A stretch of 52,572 bases of DNA from Arcicella sp040387735 (GCA_040387735.1 JAZKDE010000010.1:1-52572), one strand, 5' to 3'; shown: positions 17,626-26,313, counted from the stretch's first letter. Notes: generated by a model from the letters alone, not told the origin. Program-made: numbers and translations.

Positions 17626-19668
17626 TTATTCGTTGAACGCAATTGTTGCGACTGTTTTCTTAGCCATTTCAGGAAATTTATTTAAGTAGTAATGGTTTAA
17701 TTCCGTACTTGCCCAAATACTATTTCCTAAGGCTTCAATATTTAACTTTTTAAGCTCACTTTCAGCTTTAGGCTCTCCTTTAACCAAAAAGAGGACCTTA
17801 CCTCCCACTGGAATTTGTACTGATGCTCTTTTTGTACCATCTTTACGATAAACAGTTACTTCATCAAACTTACTTCCATCATTATTCAATAAAGTAGTTC
17901 TTGATAAAAGGGGATTTCCTTTCTTTGCCAATTCCCTTTTTTTCTCATTTCTTATTCTGTTATCAAGTTCATTTCCTGCTAAATACAATGTTCCCTCCTT
18001 GCGAGTTTCCATTACTATCGCTCCATCGACATTATTTTCACCGAATCTTTGGTAAATTGGTTTAGGATTATTTTTCTTGTACAGTGCTGTTCCTTGAATT
18101 TTTGCAGGATTAATACTATTTAAAACATTAGAAGAATATCTCTTACCATCAATTATCACTAATGGATTTTTCCCTAATTGACCTTCACCAATTAATTTGA
18201 TAGAATCTCTACTCATCTTATTTAAAAATCCGACTTTCACGGGCGGTTTCGGCGGTGCAGGTAATGCTTTCGGTGCTAATGGTGGTTTAGGCAATATTGG
18301 TGAAGTTTTTGGTGCTTTAGGTGCTAACGGAGGTCTTGGGGGTGCTGGTGGCGTTGGCGGAATATGACCTAAATTTACAGTATGAATTCCTGTTTTTCTG
18401 TTAGCTCTAATTGACAAAAACAATCCTTTATCTTCCTTAGAAAGTTTACGGTATTCCTCTAAATCAAATTTTCCCCCATCATTGTACATTTCATAATTTC
18501 TACTTCTGTTTTTTTCTTTCTCAACTTTGTCATCTTCTAATAAGCTAAACTCAATATTGGTTAGAATATTTTTCTTATCTATTTGAAAATCAATTACATT
18601 TAAAGAAAAACCATAATCTTTAAAGTAGCTTTTGGCTTCTTCTATCGACTCGTTTGTTAGCTTATCAAAACCAATGAGAAGTTGTATTTCATCATCCATT
18701 AATCGCATAATGGCTAACTTGGACATATCACTTTCCGAAATATTAATTTTGTTCCCTCTCATAATCTTAAAATGCTTAGAACTATCTTCAATTTCTTGAT
18801 ACTTCACCACTTTCTCCAAAGAAAAAGCCATGAACAATACCCCTAAAATGGGTAAAATGGATAAATACGCTAATCGTTTCATAGGTACGGATTTTTGTTT
18901 AGTGAATATAAAATGAATACGGTCGGTCAAGGGCTTACGACTGAAATGATGGGTAGTTGCCAATATTGGGGTTGATGTTGCTAATTTCAGTAAGAGTTGG
19001 GCGTATGACTGTGGGTTATAAGCTTGTATCATACGTCTATCTACCTCATACTCATGCACTTCCGAGAGTGAACGCTGATACAACCACAAAATCGGATTAA
19101 ACCAAAATAGCATTTTCAATATTTCTACAAACAACAAATCATAAGAATGAAAGAGCCTGATATGCCATTTTTCATGAGCCAATATCTGCTGAATTTCATC
19201 TTGAGTAAGCTTTGCATCGTCAATAAAAATCATATTGAAAAATGATGAATTAGCAAATCGACTTTGGGTAGAGATATAATTACTGCCAACAGGTATTCTT
19301 TTGATTTTCAATAATTTATAAATCATTACTGAAAATCTAAATGCCATCAAAAAGATTCCTAATACATAAATAATTTCAGTAATTAAATTCCAATCAAGCA
19401 ATTTTTCGACGGGCTCATTCACGATTAATGAAGTAGAACTATTCACTATTACTGGTTGAAAATTACGCTCAGCATATACTACTTGATTGACAGGAACTTT
19501 CACTATTTCTTCTACTTCGTAAGAAATCAATGGAAAAATCAACCCCATGATTAGACTTAAAAGCAAGTAAATACGATTTAGTCTAACGAAGGTAAATCGT
19601 CTAAAAATCAATAAATAAAGCCCATAAAAAATAGCAATACAGGCGGTAGATTCCATCAAGTAATTCAT
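17626..19668 (-). CDS. BlaR1/MecR1-like M56 membrane metallopeptidase with TonB-plug-like tail
   Basis: A 680-residue protein. Membrane spans near 5-22, 33-50, 95-118 and 265-282. The M56 zinc site is AHEKWH (His165, Glu166, His169) with the downstream SEVHEYEVDR (about 202-211) supplying the third ligand. Such proteins sense a signal outside the inner membrane and cleave a BlaI-type repressor. After a variable region comes a Pro/Lys-rich segment (about 430-470), then NPLVIIDGKRY...ENNVDGAIVMETRK (about 498-560), which resembles the plug segment of TonB-dependent receptors. The blaI-like gene is 17 bp upstream in the same operon. Confidence 0.87.
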   Translation of the reverse strand: MNYLMESTACIAIFYGLYLLIFRRFTFVRLNRIYLLLSLIMGLIFPLISYEVEEIVKVPVNQVVYAERNFQPVIVNSSTSLIVNEPVEKLLDWNLITEIIYVLGIFLMAFRFSVMIYKLLKIKRIPVGSNYISTQSRFANSSFFNMIFIDDAKLTQDEIQQILAHEKWHIRLFHSYDLLFVEILKMLFWFNPILWLYQRSLSEVHEYEVDRRMIQAYNPQSYAQLLLKLATSTPILATTHHFSRKPLTDRIHFIFTKQKSVPMKRLAYLSILPILGVLFMAFSLEKVVKYQEIEDSSKHFKIMRGNKINISESDMSKLAIMRLMDDEIQLLIGFDKLTNESIEEAKSYFKDYGFSLNVIDFQIDKKNILTNIEFSLLEDDKVEKEKNRSRNYEMYNDGGKFDLEEYRKLSKEDKGLFLSIRANRKTGIHTVNLGHIPPTPPAPPRPPLAPKAPKTSPILPKPPLAPKALPAPPKPPVKVGFLNKMSRDSIKLIGEGQLGKNPLVIIDGKRYSSNVLNSINPAKIQGTALYKKNNPKPIYQRFGENNVDGAIVMETRKEGTLYLAGNELDNRIRNEKKRELAKKGNPLLSRTTLLNNDGSKFDEVTVYRKDGTKRASVQIPVGGKVLFLVKGEPKAESELKKLNIEALGNSIWASTELNHYYLNKFPEMAKKTVATIAFNE

Positions 19669-19685
19669 AGTTTTAAAGTTGAGTT

Positions 19686-20039
19686 TTATCCGATTATTTT
19701 ACGCAATTTCTCCAATTCCTCTTCGCTGATTTGCTCTTCTTGCACCAAAAATGACATCAAATTGGTAGCAGAATTATCAAAATAATTATTCAGTACCTTC
19801 TTGAAAGTCTGCCTTGCATAGTCTGCTTTGGAGATTATCGGGAAGTATTGATACGTTTTTCCGTAGGCTTTATAACCTATGTAACCCTTTTTCTCCAAAA
19901 TTCGAACTACCGATGAAATAGTATTGTAGGGAGGTTTGGGTTCTTCATCAATATGCTTGATAATATCTTTCACAAAAGCAAGTTCCAATTGCCAAAGTGT
20001 TTGCATAATTCGTTCTTCTGTTCTTGTTAATTCTTCCAT
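19686..20039 (-). CDS. BlaI/MecI-family transcriptional repressor
   Basis: A 117-residue winged-helix repressor: LTRTEERIMQTLWQLELAFVKDI at the N-terminus, YNTISSVVRILEKKGYIGYKAYGKTYQYFPI as recognition helix and wing, and the C-terminal dimerisation helix that contains the usual protease-cleavage region. It forms an operon with the M56 peptidase gene. A near-perfect 36-bp palindrome 34 bp before its start is a good candidate operator, so the pair is probably autoregulated. The inducing signal is unknown; beta-lactam resistance should not be assumed as no beta-lactamase is near. Confidence 0.92.
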   Translation of the reverse strand: MEELTRTEERIMQTLWQLELAFVKDIIKHIDEEPKPPYNTISSVVRILEKKGYIGYKAYGKTYQYFPIISKADYARQTFKKVLNNYFDNSATNLMSFLVQEEQISEEELEKLRKIIG

Positions 20040-20072
20040 AAATCAAACTTATAACTTATTTTTCAGTTTTAC

Positions 20073-20108
20073 AACTAAATACTAAGTTATTTAACTTATT
20101 ATTTAGTT
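20073..20108. promoter_or_regulatory. 36-bp palindrome, candidate BlaI operator
   Basis: 17-bp arms 20073-20089 and 20092-20108 around a central TT are complementary at 16 of 17 positions (AACTAAATA at one end, TATTTAGTT at the other). It lies 34 bp upstream of the blaI start on the minus strand. A further half-site-like ACTTATAACTTATT is at 20048-20060. Confidence 0.65.
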
Positions 20109-20125
20109 CATAATATTCTTACAAA

Positions 20126-20164
20126 AAAAGCGACTCATGAATTTCAGTTTCATGAGTCGCTTTT
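20126..20164 (-). terminator. terminator of coaE
   Basis: 16-bp perfect stem (20126-20141 with 20149-20164), 7-base loop, and T-run on the minus strand, 25 bp past the coaE stop. Confidence 0.85.
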
Positions 20165-20188
20165 GATGATTTTCACTTTAAATATCTA

Positions 20189-20773
20189 CTATAAAATCTC
20201 TTGATACAAACACAAAATTTGCTCTAAAACAGGATGCTTTTCATCATTATCAATGACATAATCAGCGAATTTCAATCTTTCTTCATCAGAAATTTGTCTT
20301 GCGATAATATCTTTTATTTCTTGTTCCGTTCGTTTGTCTCGTTGCTGCACTCGTTTGATTCTCAATTCAATGGGAGCATTCACTACAATTACTTTATCGA
20401 AGAATTTGCCATCACCAGCGGCTCTCATCAATGCGGCTTCGTAGAGTAAAAAAGGAGCTTTTGGATATTTTTGAATCCAAGATTGGGAATCTTGACGAAC
20501 TCTTGGATGCACAACGGCATTAAGTTGCTGTAATAATTCGGGATTACTGAAAACTTGAGAAGCTACCCACGGTCGGTTGTATTCGCCCGAAGACGTATAA
20601 GATTGTTCTCCGAGAAGATCTTGAATTGCTACTTTCAATGCTAAATCATTGTTCATCAACCATTTAGCTCTTGAATCTGCGTCGTAAATTGGTATTCCTA
20701 AAATAGAAAAAACCTTACATACAAGGCTTTTCCCTGAGCCAATTCCACCTGTAATTCCAATGATTTTTTGCAT
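20189..20773 (-). CDS. coaE: dephospho-CoA kinase
   Basis: A 194-residue enzyme for the last step of coenzyme A synthesis. P-loop TGGIGSGKS near residues 8-16, then IYDADSRAKWLM and the substrate-binding VVHPRVRQD, and the lid region RIKRVQQRDKRTEQEI. The frame extends 22 codons further upstream, but the ATG at 20773 (MQKIIGITGGIGSGKS) is the conserved start and the upstream part is spacer with word repeats. It is the last gene of the nusB-ytxH-DUF1573-yajC-ybbR-coaE run and is followed by its own terminator. Confidence 0.95.
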   Translation of the reverse strand: MQKIIGITGGIGSGKSLVCKVFSILGIPIYDADSRAKWLMNNDLALKVAIQDLLGEQSYTSSGEYNRPWVASQVFSNPELLQQLNAVVHPRVRQDSQSWIQKYPKAPFLLYEAALMRAAGDGKFFDKVIVVNAPIELRIKRVQQRDKRTEQEIKDIIARQISDEERLKFADYVIDNDEKHPVLEQILCLYQEIL

Positions 20774-20880
20774 GACTAAATGGATATTAGATGTTAGAGA
20801 ATTGAGATTAAGCGTGAATGACTTTAAACTCTTCTTCAAATAATCTATTCTCTGAAATCTAAATTCTATTCTCTATAAAC

Positions 20881-21555
20881 TTATTTCAATAATTCTGAAA
20901 CCTCAAAACTTACCGCTACTCGGTCTTTATTTGACTTTATAAGCGAGTTTGGAGGTAATGATAATTTTATCTCGTCATCAAAATTTTCTTGTAGTCTTTT
21001 TCCTGGAATTTTCACCAAAATCACACTTCCCATATCGGTCAAAACAGACTCTGGCCCTTCAAGTATTACCGTCCTTGGATTAACATTTATTACACTCGAA
21101 ATCACATAACGTTCTTTCAATGGAATGGATGAACTGTCAATCTTTACGACAAATTGTTTACTAATTTTACGGTCAAATTCCAACTCAAAACGGTCAGCAA
21201 CGACATAATTAACTTTCACGTCCTTGATATATTCCGAAAGTGAGTCCGTCAAAGAACCTGTGTTTAAAAATCTGGTTTTCAAGGGCTTACTTACTGAATA
21301 TTTTATTGGATTAATGTCTAAGGCAAATGCTTTTCGTAATAAACTCCAACCGCTACCTGATACATTAACTGTTATTTTTTCTGGAAGTGGTTGCGTAGGA
21401 ATATAAAGTGAATCGTTATAAGAAAATTGCAGTGGAAAAGACATTTTCTGCGAATAACCATCTTTGTTTAGCGCATTCATTATCCAGAAAATGATGGCAG
21501 CCAACAGACTTATCAAAATAGCCTTGATGTCAGTTTTTGAAGAAGCTGTTTTCAT
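20881..21555 (-). CDS. YbbR-like domain protein, membrane anchored
   Basis: A 224-residue protein with one N-terminal transmembrane helix (about residues 11-28, AILISLLAAIIFWIMNAL) and two YbbR-type beta domains (PEKITVNVSGSGWSLLRK and NPRTVILEGPESVLTDM). In Firmicutes the YbbR protein CdaR regulates a diadenylate cyclase; here no such cyclase is next to it, and the placement between yajC and coaE is the usual Bacteroidota arrangement. Exact role unknown. Confidence 0.88.
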   Translation of the reverse strand: MKTASSKTDIKAILISLLAAIIFWIMNALNKDGYSQKMSFPLQFSYNDSLYIPTQPLPEKITVNVSGSGWSLLRKAFALDINPIKYSVSKPLKTRFLNTGSLTDSLSEYIKDVKVNYVVADRFELEFDRKISKQFVVKIDSSSIPLKERYVISSVINVNPRTVILEGPESVLTDMGSVILVKIPGKRLQENFDDEIKLSLPPNSLIKSNKDRVAVSFEVSELLK

Positions 21556-21581
21556 GGTTTTTGAGTTAAAGGGTTAGAAAA

Positions 21582-21635
21582 TTAAAGAAGTTAGAAAGTT
21601 TAAAGTATTGACTTTTAACTTTCTAACTTCTTTAA
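21582..21635. repeat. 25-bp inverted repeat in yajC-ybbR spacer
   Basis: Arms 21582-21606 and 21611-21635 match at 24 of 25 positions with an ATTG loop. The arm is itself made of recurring TTAGAAA / TTAAAG words. There is no clean U-tract on the minus strand, and it lies inside a likely operon. Confidence 0.75.
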
Positions 21636-21654
21636 AATATAAACTTTTAGAATA

Positions 21655-21966
21655 TTATTCTCCAATTTGAGCCGAAGAATCTTTTGAAATTGCCGTTTTT
21701 AAGAAAACCATTCTTACGCCTTTGTTAGCATCAACTTCCAAGACAACTGTTTTTTCACGTACCGTTACAATTGTACCGTGCAATCCACCGATGGTAACAA
21801 CTTTATCCCCTGCTTTTAAAGCATCAACGTATGATTGTTGGTCTTTCTGCTTTTTTTGTTGTGGACGAATCATGAAAAAATACATGATAACGAACATTCC
21901 TCCGATTAAAAGTAATGAAGAAGCTCCGCCTCCGCCCAATCCTTGTAATAAAATACTATTGTACAT
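21655..21966 (-). CDS. yajC: preprotein translocase subunit YajC
   Basis: A 103-residue single-span membrane protein of the SecDF-YajC accessory complex. It has a Gly-rich N-terminus, the transmembrane helix LLLIGGMFVIMYFFMI (about 18-33), RPQQKKQKDQQ directly after it, and the conserved AGDKVVTIGGLHGTIVTV region (about 50-67). Length and order are typical. It sits between the DUF1573 lipoprotein and ybbR genes in the conserved block. Confidence 0.95.
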   Translation of the reverse strand: MYNSILLQGLGGGGASSLLLIGGMFVIMYFFMIRPQQKKQKDQQSYVDALKAGDKVVTIGGLHGTIVTVREKTVVLEVDANKGVRMVFLKTAISKDSSAQIGE

Positions 21967-22054
21967 GGTTAGTTTTTTGGTTATGTGATATTATTTAAAG
22001 CCTTATGATGTGGCAAAATCTTGATAACTAAATACCTGATATTTTACCTAACGC

Positions 22055-22492
22055 TTATTTTTTGATGACTTCAATTTTAAAGGAAACTGTATTTTCAGCA
22101 GGTTTGGTATTTGCGTAAGCTGTTACTGTTTTATTCAATTTTCCTTCTTTGCCTTTGCTATTAAATTTCACGGTAATAAAACCTTTTTGTCCTGGAGCGA
22201 CAGGTTCACTCGAATAAGAAGGAGTTGTACAACCACACGAAGCATTCACATTACTCAAAACTAAAGGCATATTACCCGTATTTTTGAAATTGTAAACGTG
22301 CATAATCGTATCGCCTTCTGAGATTGTTCCTAAATCAACCGCTGGCGTATCAATTACCATCACGGGAAATTTATCAGCCGTTGGTTGAAGAGCTTTTATT
22401 TTCTCTTCCATCGTCTGAGCATCAGTTCGTTGTTTATTTTCGCAAGCGATAAAAACAGTTAATGATAAAGCTAAGATTATTACTTTTTTCAT
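22055..22492 (-). CDS. DUF1573 lipoprotein
   Basis: A 145-residue protein. Start set at ATG 22492 (MKKVIILALSLTVFIACENK), which gives a lipoprotein signal with Cys17; the frame is open 24 codons upstream but that part is spacer. The DUF1573 domain (about 45-140) shows DLGTISEGDTIMHVYNFKNTG and VNASCGCTTPSYSSEPVAPG, the signature CGCT motif. It is probably periplasm-facing with an Ig-like fold; function unknown. Confidence 0.9.
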   Translation of the reverse strand: MKKVIILALSLTVFIACENKQRTDAQTMEEKIKALQPTADKFPVMVIDTPAVDLGTISEGDTIMHVYNFKNTGNMPLVLSNVNASCGCTTPSYSSEPVAPGQKGFITVKFNSKGKEGKLNKTVTAYANTKPAENTVSFKIEVIKK

Positions 22493-22501
22493 TGTTTTAA
22501 T

Positions 22502-22561
22502 GTAGCACGGGATTGTATTCCGAGTTTGTAAATTATAATATACGGGATACAACCCCGCTAC
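22502..22561. repeat. imperfect inverted repeat before DUF1573 gene
   Basis: 22502-22522 and 22543-22561 are inverted copies with a two-base length difference (GTAGC ... TTGTAT ... CCG against CGGGATACAA ... GCTAC). Confidence 0.55.
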
Positions 22562-22567
22562 CAATAA

Positions 22568-22867
22568 TTAAGCCTTTGCTTTGATTTGGTTCATCATGCT
22601 TTCAACATCTTCCAAAAGTCTTTCTGCTTTTTCACGAGCTTCATTTACGACTTTTTTCCCTTCTGATTTTGCCATTGTTTCTGGAATCTCTTTCCCTTCA
22701 ATCAAATCAGAAATTAAGCCTTGCAATTGGTCTCTATATTTTTGAAGTTGATAAAACAATTTGTTGCGAGTATTCTCGCCTTTGTCTGGGGCATACAAAA
22801 TACCTAATACAGCACCAACGGCTGCACCTGTCATAAATGCCCAAAATGTTTTTGATGATTTGCTCAT
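22568..22867 (-). CDS. YtxH domain protein
   Basis: A 99-residue protein. Start set at ATG 22867 (MSKSSKTFWAF); upstream in-frame codons belong to the tandem-repeat spacer. One Gly/Ala-rich hydrophobic segment (FMTGAAVGAVLGILYAPDKG, about 11-30), typical of YtxH, precedes a long amphipathic helix (AREKAERLLEDVESMMNQI). Members are general-stress or envelope-associated proteins in other bacteria. Part of the nusB to coaE block. Confidence 0.88.
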   Translation of the reverse strand: MSKSSKTFWAFMTGAAVGAVLGILYAPDKGENTRNKLFYQLQKYRDQLQGLISDLIEGKEIPETMAKSEGKKVVNEAREKAERLLEDVESMMNQIKAKA

Positions 22868-22884
22868 TTTGTTTTTGGTTAAAA

Positions 22885-22916
22885 ATGAGTGAATGAGTGA
22901 ATGAGTGAATGAGTGA
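22885..22916. repeat. tandem repeat (ATGAGTGA)x4
   Basis: Four exact 8-bp units. The complementary word series occurs at 23021-23046 in the same spacer, so the two can form a hairpin around about 100 bp. Confidence 0.9.
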
Positions 22917-23044
22917 AAAATATATTTCAAACATTCTTTTATCATACAAATCACAACTCAAAGGTTAATTATATATTTTTTATGGGCCACCTGACAAGTT
23001 TCAAAATGAATGGTGGTTTATTTACTCATTCATTCACCCATTTA

Positions 23045-24202
23045 TTATTTATTATCAATTAATCCACGGCCAGATTTTCTAATGATTCCTTCTTTTTGTA
23101 ATTTCTGTGAAAGTACATCCAAAAGGCCATTGACAAATTGTCCAGATTTTGGCGTTGAATAATTCTTTGCTAATTCAATATATTCGTTGATTGAAACTTT
23201 TACGGGAATACTCGTAAAGTGAATCATTTCGGCTAATCCTAATTTCAGAATTAACAAATCAGTCATGGCTAAACGGTCGCCTTCCCAGTTTTGAGTTTGG
23301 TCAATGATAATTTTTTCGTAAGATTCTTCATTATCCAAGGCATTATTAAAAAGGTCGAGGAAATAGAATTTATCATCTTCCCAATTCATTGCCAAAGGTT
23401 GAAGAGCCAATTCATCAATATTTGTAATCTTAAATGTTTTAACGACTAAACTCTTTAAAACGTCTTTGTTTTCGCCCCAATTTAAGTCTTTTTCTTCAAA
23501 ATAGTCCGTTATAAGATGATGTTTCAGCACAAAAGTTTTAACAAGGTACTGAACCAAAGCTAAATCTTCCTCAAATGTATGTTTGGTAGTGCGAATGTAC
23601 GACTGGAATTCGGTATCAGGCAAGATGCCATCCAAGAAAAGTTTGCGGAGAAGGTTTTGGTCTTCATCAGTCCAATTAATATTTCTACGAATTGATTCTG
23701 TTTCTAACGATTTAAGGTTTTTGAGGGCTTTCAATACCTCATTTTCGGCTAATCTGGCAGTACGAAAATCCGTCTCAACCAAACGACGTTGTTCGTCCCA
23801 AACGGCTATATCAGAAATTTCAAGTAGTAAATTAACCATTTTCAGATAAACATTATAGATATTTTCTACTTCGTCAACCATCGCTTGGGTAATTTTTGCA
23901 CGGTCTCTTTTGACTGCATCACGATAAAGCAAGATATTTTTTTTAGCCGCATTTTTGGCTTCAAGAGGATAATCGTCTTCTAATTCTTTCTTATTGAGAA
24001 TCGCTTCGTAATGAGATTCCGCCAGCTTACGTAAGCCTTCCAACTTAGGCATTTGTTGCTCTTTAGGAATCATTAAGTCAAGATTAGGAAGGAAAGATTC
24101 AGCAATAAGGTCGTGGTATAATTGATAATCAGCTCGCTCGGCTGTGCGGAAAGCATATAGGTTTTGGAAAGCCTTGGTTCGGAGAAGTCGTCTGTTTACC
24201 AT
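23045..24202 (-). CDS. nusB: transcription antitermination factor NusB, extended form
   Basis: 385 residues from the conserved start MVNRRLLRTKAFQNLYAF; an in-frame ATG at 24235 would add 11 residues (MSKKNVLSKYT). NusB joins NusE/S10 at boxA of rRNA operons. The C-terminal NusB fold is visible (DRLAMTDLLILKLGLAEMIHF... VSINEYIELAKNYSTPKSGQFVNGLLD). The long N-terminal and central helical extension, more than double the E. coli length, is normal for Bacteroidota. It heads the nusB to coaE gene run. Confidence 0.9.
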   Translation of the reverse strand: MVNRRLLRTKAFQNLYAFRTAERADYQLYHDLIAESFLPNLDLMIPKEQQMPKLEGLRKLAESHYEAILNKKELEDDYPLEAKNAAKKNILLYRDAVKRDRAKITQAMVDEVENIYNVYLKMVNLLLEISDIAVWDEQRRLVETDFRTARLAENEVLKALKNLKSLETESIRRNINWTDEDQNLLRKLFLDGILPDTEFQSYIRTTKHTFEEDLALVQYLVKTFVLKHHLITDYFEEKDLNWGENKDVLKSLVVKTFKITNIDELALQPLAMNWEDDKFYFLDLFNNALDNEESYEKIIIDQTQNWEGDRLAMTDLLILKLGLAEMIHFTSIPVKVSINEYIELAKNYSTPKSGQFVNGLLDVLSQKLQKEGIIRKSGRGLIDNK

Positions 24203-24313
24203 TGTGTATTTTGAAAGAACGTTTTTTTTAGACATGAACGGACTGCGTGTCCGTGTTACAAATAATGATACAAAATTAGTATTTTTTTAAGAAAATAGAG
24301 CTATTTCATGTAA

Positions 24314-24484
24314 ATTTATTGTGTTAAAGAAGTAAAAAGGTTTTCTTTTCTCACCATTGTCTATGGAGACTCAGACGATTTTTATACTGTATTTGGCAAC
24401 CAAGATAATTTGAATTGGTTGTCTATCGAGACAACGGCATTAAAACAAGTTATTAAATTTCAAACGTCAATGAACAATTCATAA
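24314..24484 (+). pseudogene. possible short gene remnant upstream of the ABC exporter
   Basis: The spacer 24236-24505 holds one stop-free frame of 56 codons without any ATG, GTG or TTG before its middle. Its translation has a natural protein-like composition (LTIVYGDSDDFYTVFGNQD, then NLNWLSIETTALKQVIKFQ). It ends at TAA 24482, 21 bp before the exporter ATG. This may be the 3' fragment of a lost gene, or chance. Confidence 0.25.
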
Positions 24485-24505
24485 AAGTGATACGTTCAAT
24501 ATTAT

Positions 24506-26293
24506 ATGAAATACCTAAATCATCTCAACAAATACTTTCTGAAATATAAATGGTACTTAATTTTGGGTACATTATTTACATTTGTTTCCAATCTTTTCGG
24601 GGTTGTACCTGCCCAAATTGTTCGGTACGCCCTCGATTTGGTGAAAGAAACCATTGATTTATATTTCCTTTTCGACGGGTTTAAACTCCAAACTTCTATT
24701 TACGAATTCTTCGCTTTTTCAATTCTGCTTTACGGATTGATGATTTTGGTATTGGCCTTACTAAAAGGACTTTTCCTTTTCTTTGTCCGTCAGACACTCA
24801 TTGTAATGTCTCGACACATAGAATTTGATTTGAAAAACGAAATTTATTATCATTACCAAACCCTTCCTTTGAGTTTTTACCGTAAAAATAATACGGGAGA
24901 TTTAATGGCTCGTATTTCAGAAGATGTCAATAAGGTGCGAATGTACGTTGGGCCTGCCATTATGTACGGTTTGAACTTGATAACGGTATTTATTCTCGTG
25001 ATTTGGTATATGCTTGCGGTCAATCAAAAATTGACTTGGTTTGTGCTTTTACCTGTGCCGTTTTTGTCGTTCAGTATTTATTTTGTGAATACGATAATCA
25101 TGCGAAAGTCGGAGCAAATTCAAGCCAATTTATCTAAAATCTCCACTTTTACGCAAGAAGCCTTTTCGGGAATTAGGGTTTTGAAAGCCTTTGTTCAAGA
25201 AGAACCATCAACGGTTGCTTTTACCAAACAAGCCAATGTTTACCGTGAAAAATCGTTGGATTTAGTCAAGGTAGATTCGCTTTTCTCACCTTTAGTTTCT
25301 GTTTTAGCAGGATTAAGTTCGGTGATTGTGGTGTACGTCGGTGGTTTAGAAGTGATGGCTGGCAGACTCACACCTGGTAGTATTACGGAGTTTATTATGT
25401 ACGTTTATATGCTCACGTGGCCAATGATTGCTTTGGGGTGGACGGCTTCACAAATTCAAAGAGCGGCGGCTTCACAACAACGTATTAATGAGTTTTTGAA
25501 CATTAAAACCGATATTACTTCTAAGGAAAATATCACGAAAGAAATTGCGGGGGATATTGAAGTCAAGCATATAAATTTTGTTTATCCTGACTCTGGCATT
25601 ATAGCTTTAAAGGATTTTTCTATGCAAGTTGCAGCGGGGGAATCAATTGCTATTTTGGGAACAACTGGTTCAGGAAAAAGTACCATTGCCAATTTGTTGT
25701 GTAGAATGTACGATGTAACAGACGGTGAAATTAAGATTGACAAATTGCCCATTAAAAATCTAAATGTCAATAATTTACGCTCACAAATTGGATATGTTCC
25801 GCAAGATGTTTTCTTATTTTCGGATTCTATCAGAAATAATGTAAAATTTGGCTCGGATGAAATGACTGAAGAGCAAATTATTCAAGCGGCAAAAGATGCG
25901 GATTTGTACAATAATGTGATTGATTTCCCAGAAGGATTTGATACTGTTTTGGGCGAACGTGGCGTGACGCTTTCGGGGGGACAAAAACAACGCCTTTCTA
26001 TTGCTCGTGCCATTGCTCGTGAGCCACGAATTCTGATTTTGGATGATTGTCTTTCGGCGGTTGATACCAAAACCGAAAATCAGATTTTGAACAATCTTCA
26101 AGGGATTATGCAGGGTCGTACTTCGGTGATTATTTCGCACCGAGTTTCATCGGCAAAATTGGCGGACAAAATCATTATGTTGGATGATGGTCATATTGTT
26201 GAACAAGGTTCACACAATGATTTAATGGGGGCAAATGGGGCTTATCGGGAACTATATGATAAGCAGATGGCGGTTGAGGATGTAAACGCATAA
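24506..26293 (+). CDS. ABC exporter half-transporter (MdlA/YheI-like)
   Basis: A 595-residue fused permease-ATPase. The transmembrane domain spans about 1-325 with six helices. The nucleotide-binding domain has Walker A GTTGSGKST (about 385-393), Q-loop GYVPQDVFLFSD, signature LSGGQKQRLSIARAI (about 489) and Walker B ILILDDCLSAVD. The residue after the Walker B Asp is Asp, not the catalytic Glu, as in MdlA/YheI-type halves that pair with a canonical half. No partner gene is adjacent. The TolC-family gene downstream is convergent. The substrate may be a drug or lipid; unknown. Confidence 0.9.
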   Translation: MKYLNHLNKYFLKYKWYLILGTLFTFVSNLFGVVPAQIVRYALDLVKETIDLYFLFDGFKLQTSIYEFFAFSILLYGLMILVLALLKGLFLFFVRQTLIVMSRHIEFDLKNEIYYHYQTLPLSFYRKNNTGDLMARISEDVNKVRMYVGPAIMYGLNLITVFILVIWYMLAVNQKLTWFVLLPVPFLSFSIYFVNTIIMRKSEQIQANLSKISTFTQEAFSGIRVLKAFVQEEPSTVAFTKQANVYREKSLDLVKVDSLFSPLVSVLAGLSSVIVVYVGGLEVMAGRLTPGSITEFIMYVYMLTWPMIALGWTASQIQRAAASQQRINEFLNIKTDITSKENITKEIAGDIEVKHINFVYPDSGIIALKDFSMQVAAGESIAILGTTGSGKSTIANLLCRMYDVTDGEIKIDKLPIKNLNVNNLRSQIGYVPQDVFLFSDSIRNNVKFGSDEMTEEQIIQAAKDADLYNNVIDFPEGFDTVLGERGVTLSGGQKQRLSIARAIAREPRILILDDCLSAVDTKTENQILNNLQGIMQGRTSVIISHRVSSAKLADKIIMLDDGHIVEQGSHNDLMGANGAYRELYDKQMAVEDVNA

Positions 26294-26313
26294 GGAAACT
26301 GATATAAAAATAG

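Noticed and set aside
17626..20039. Beta-lactam resistance operon (blaR1-blaI)
   Set aside because: The sensor and repressor are of that family, but no beta-lactamase or PBP gene is close, and the pair is widespread in Bacteroidota with other targets.
20774..20839. N-terminal extension of CoaE
   Set aside because: The extra 22 codons lie in word-repeat spacer DNA and precede the P-loop start common to the family.
22885..22916. CRISPR-like direct repeats
   Set aside because: Units are 8 bp and contiguous without spacers; it is a simple tandem repeat.
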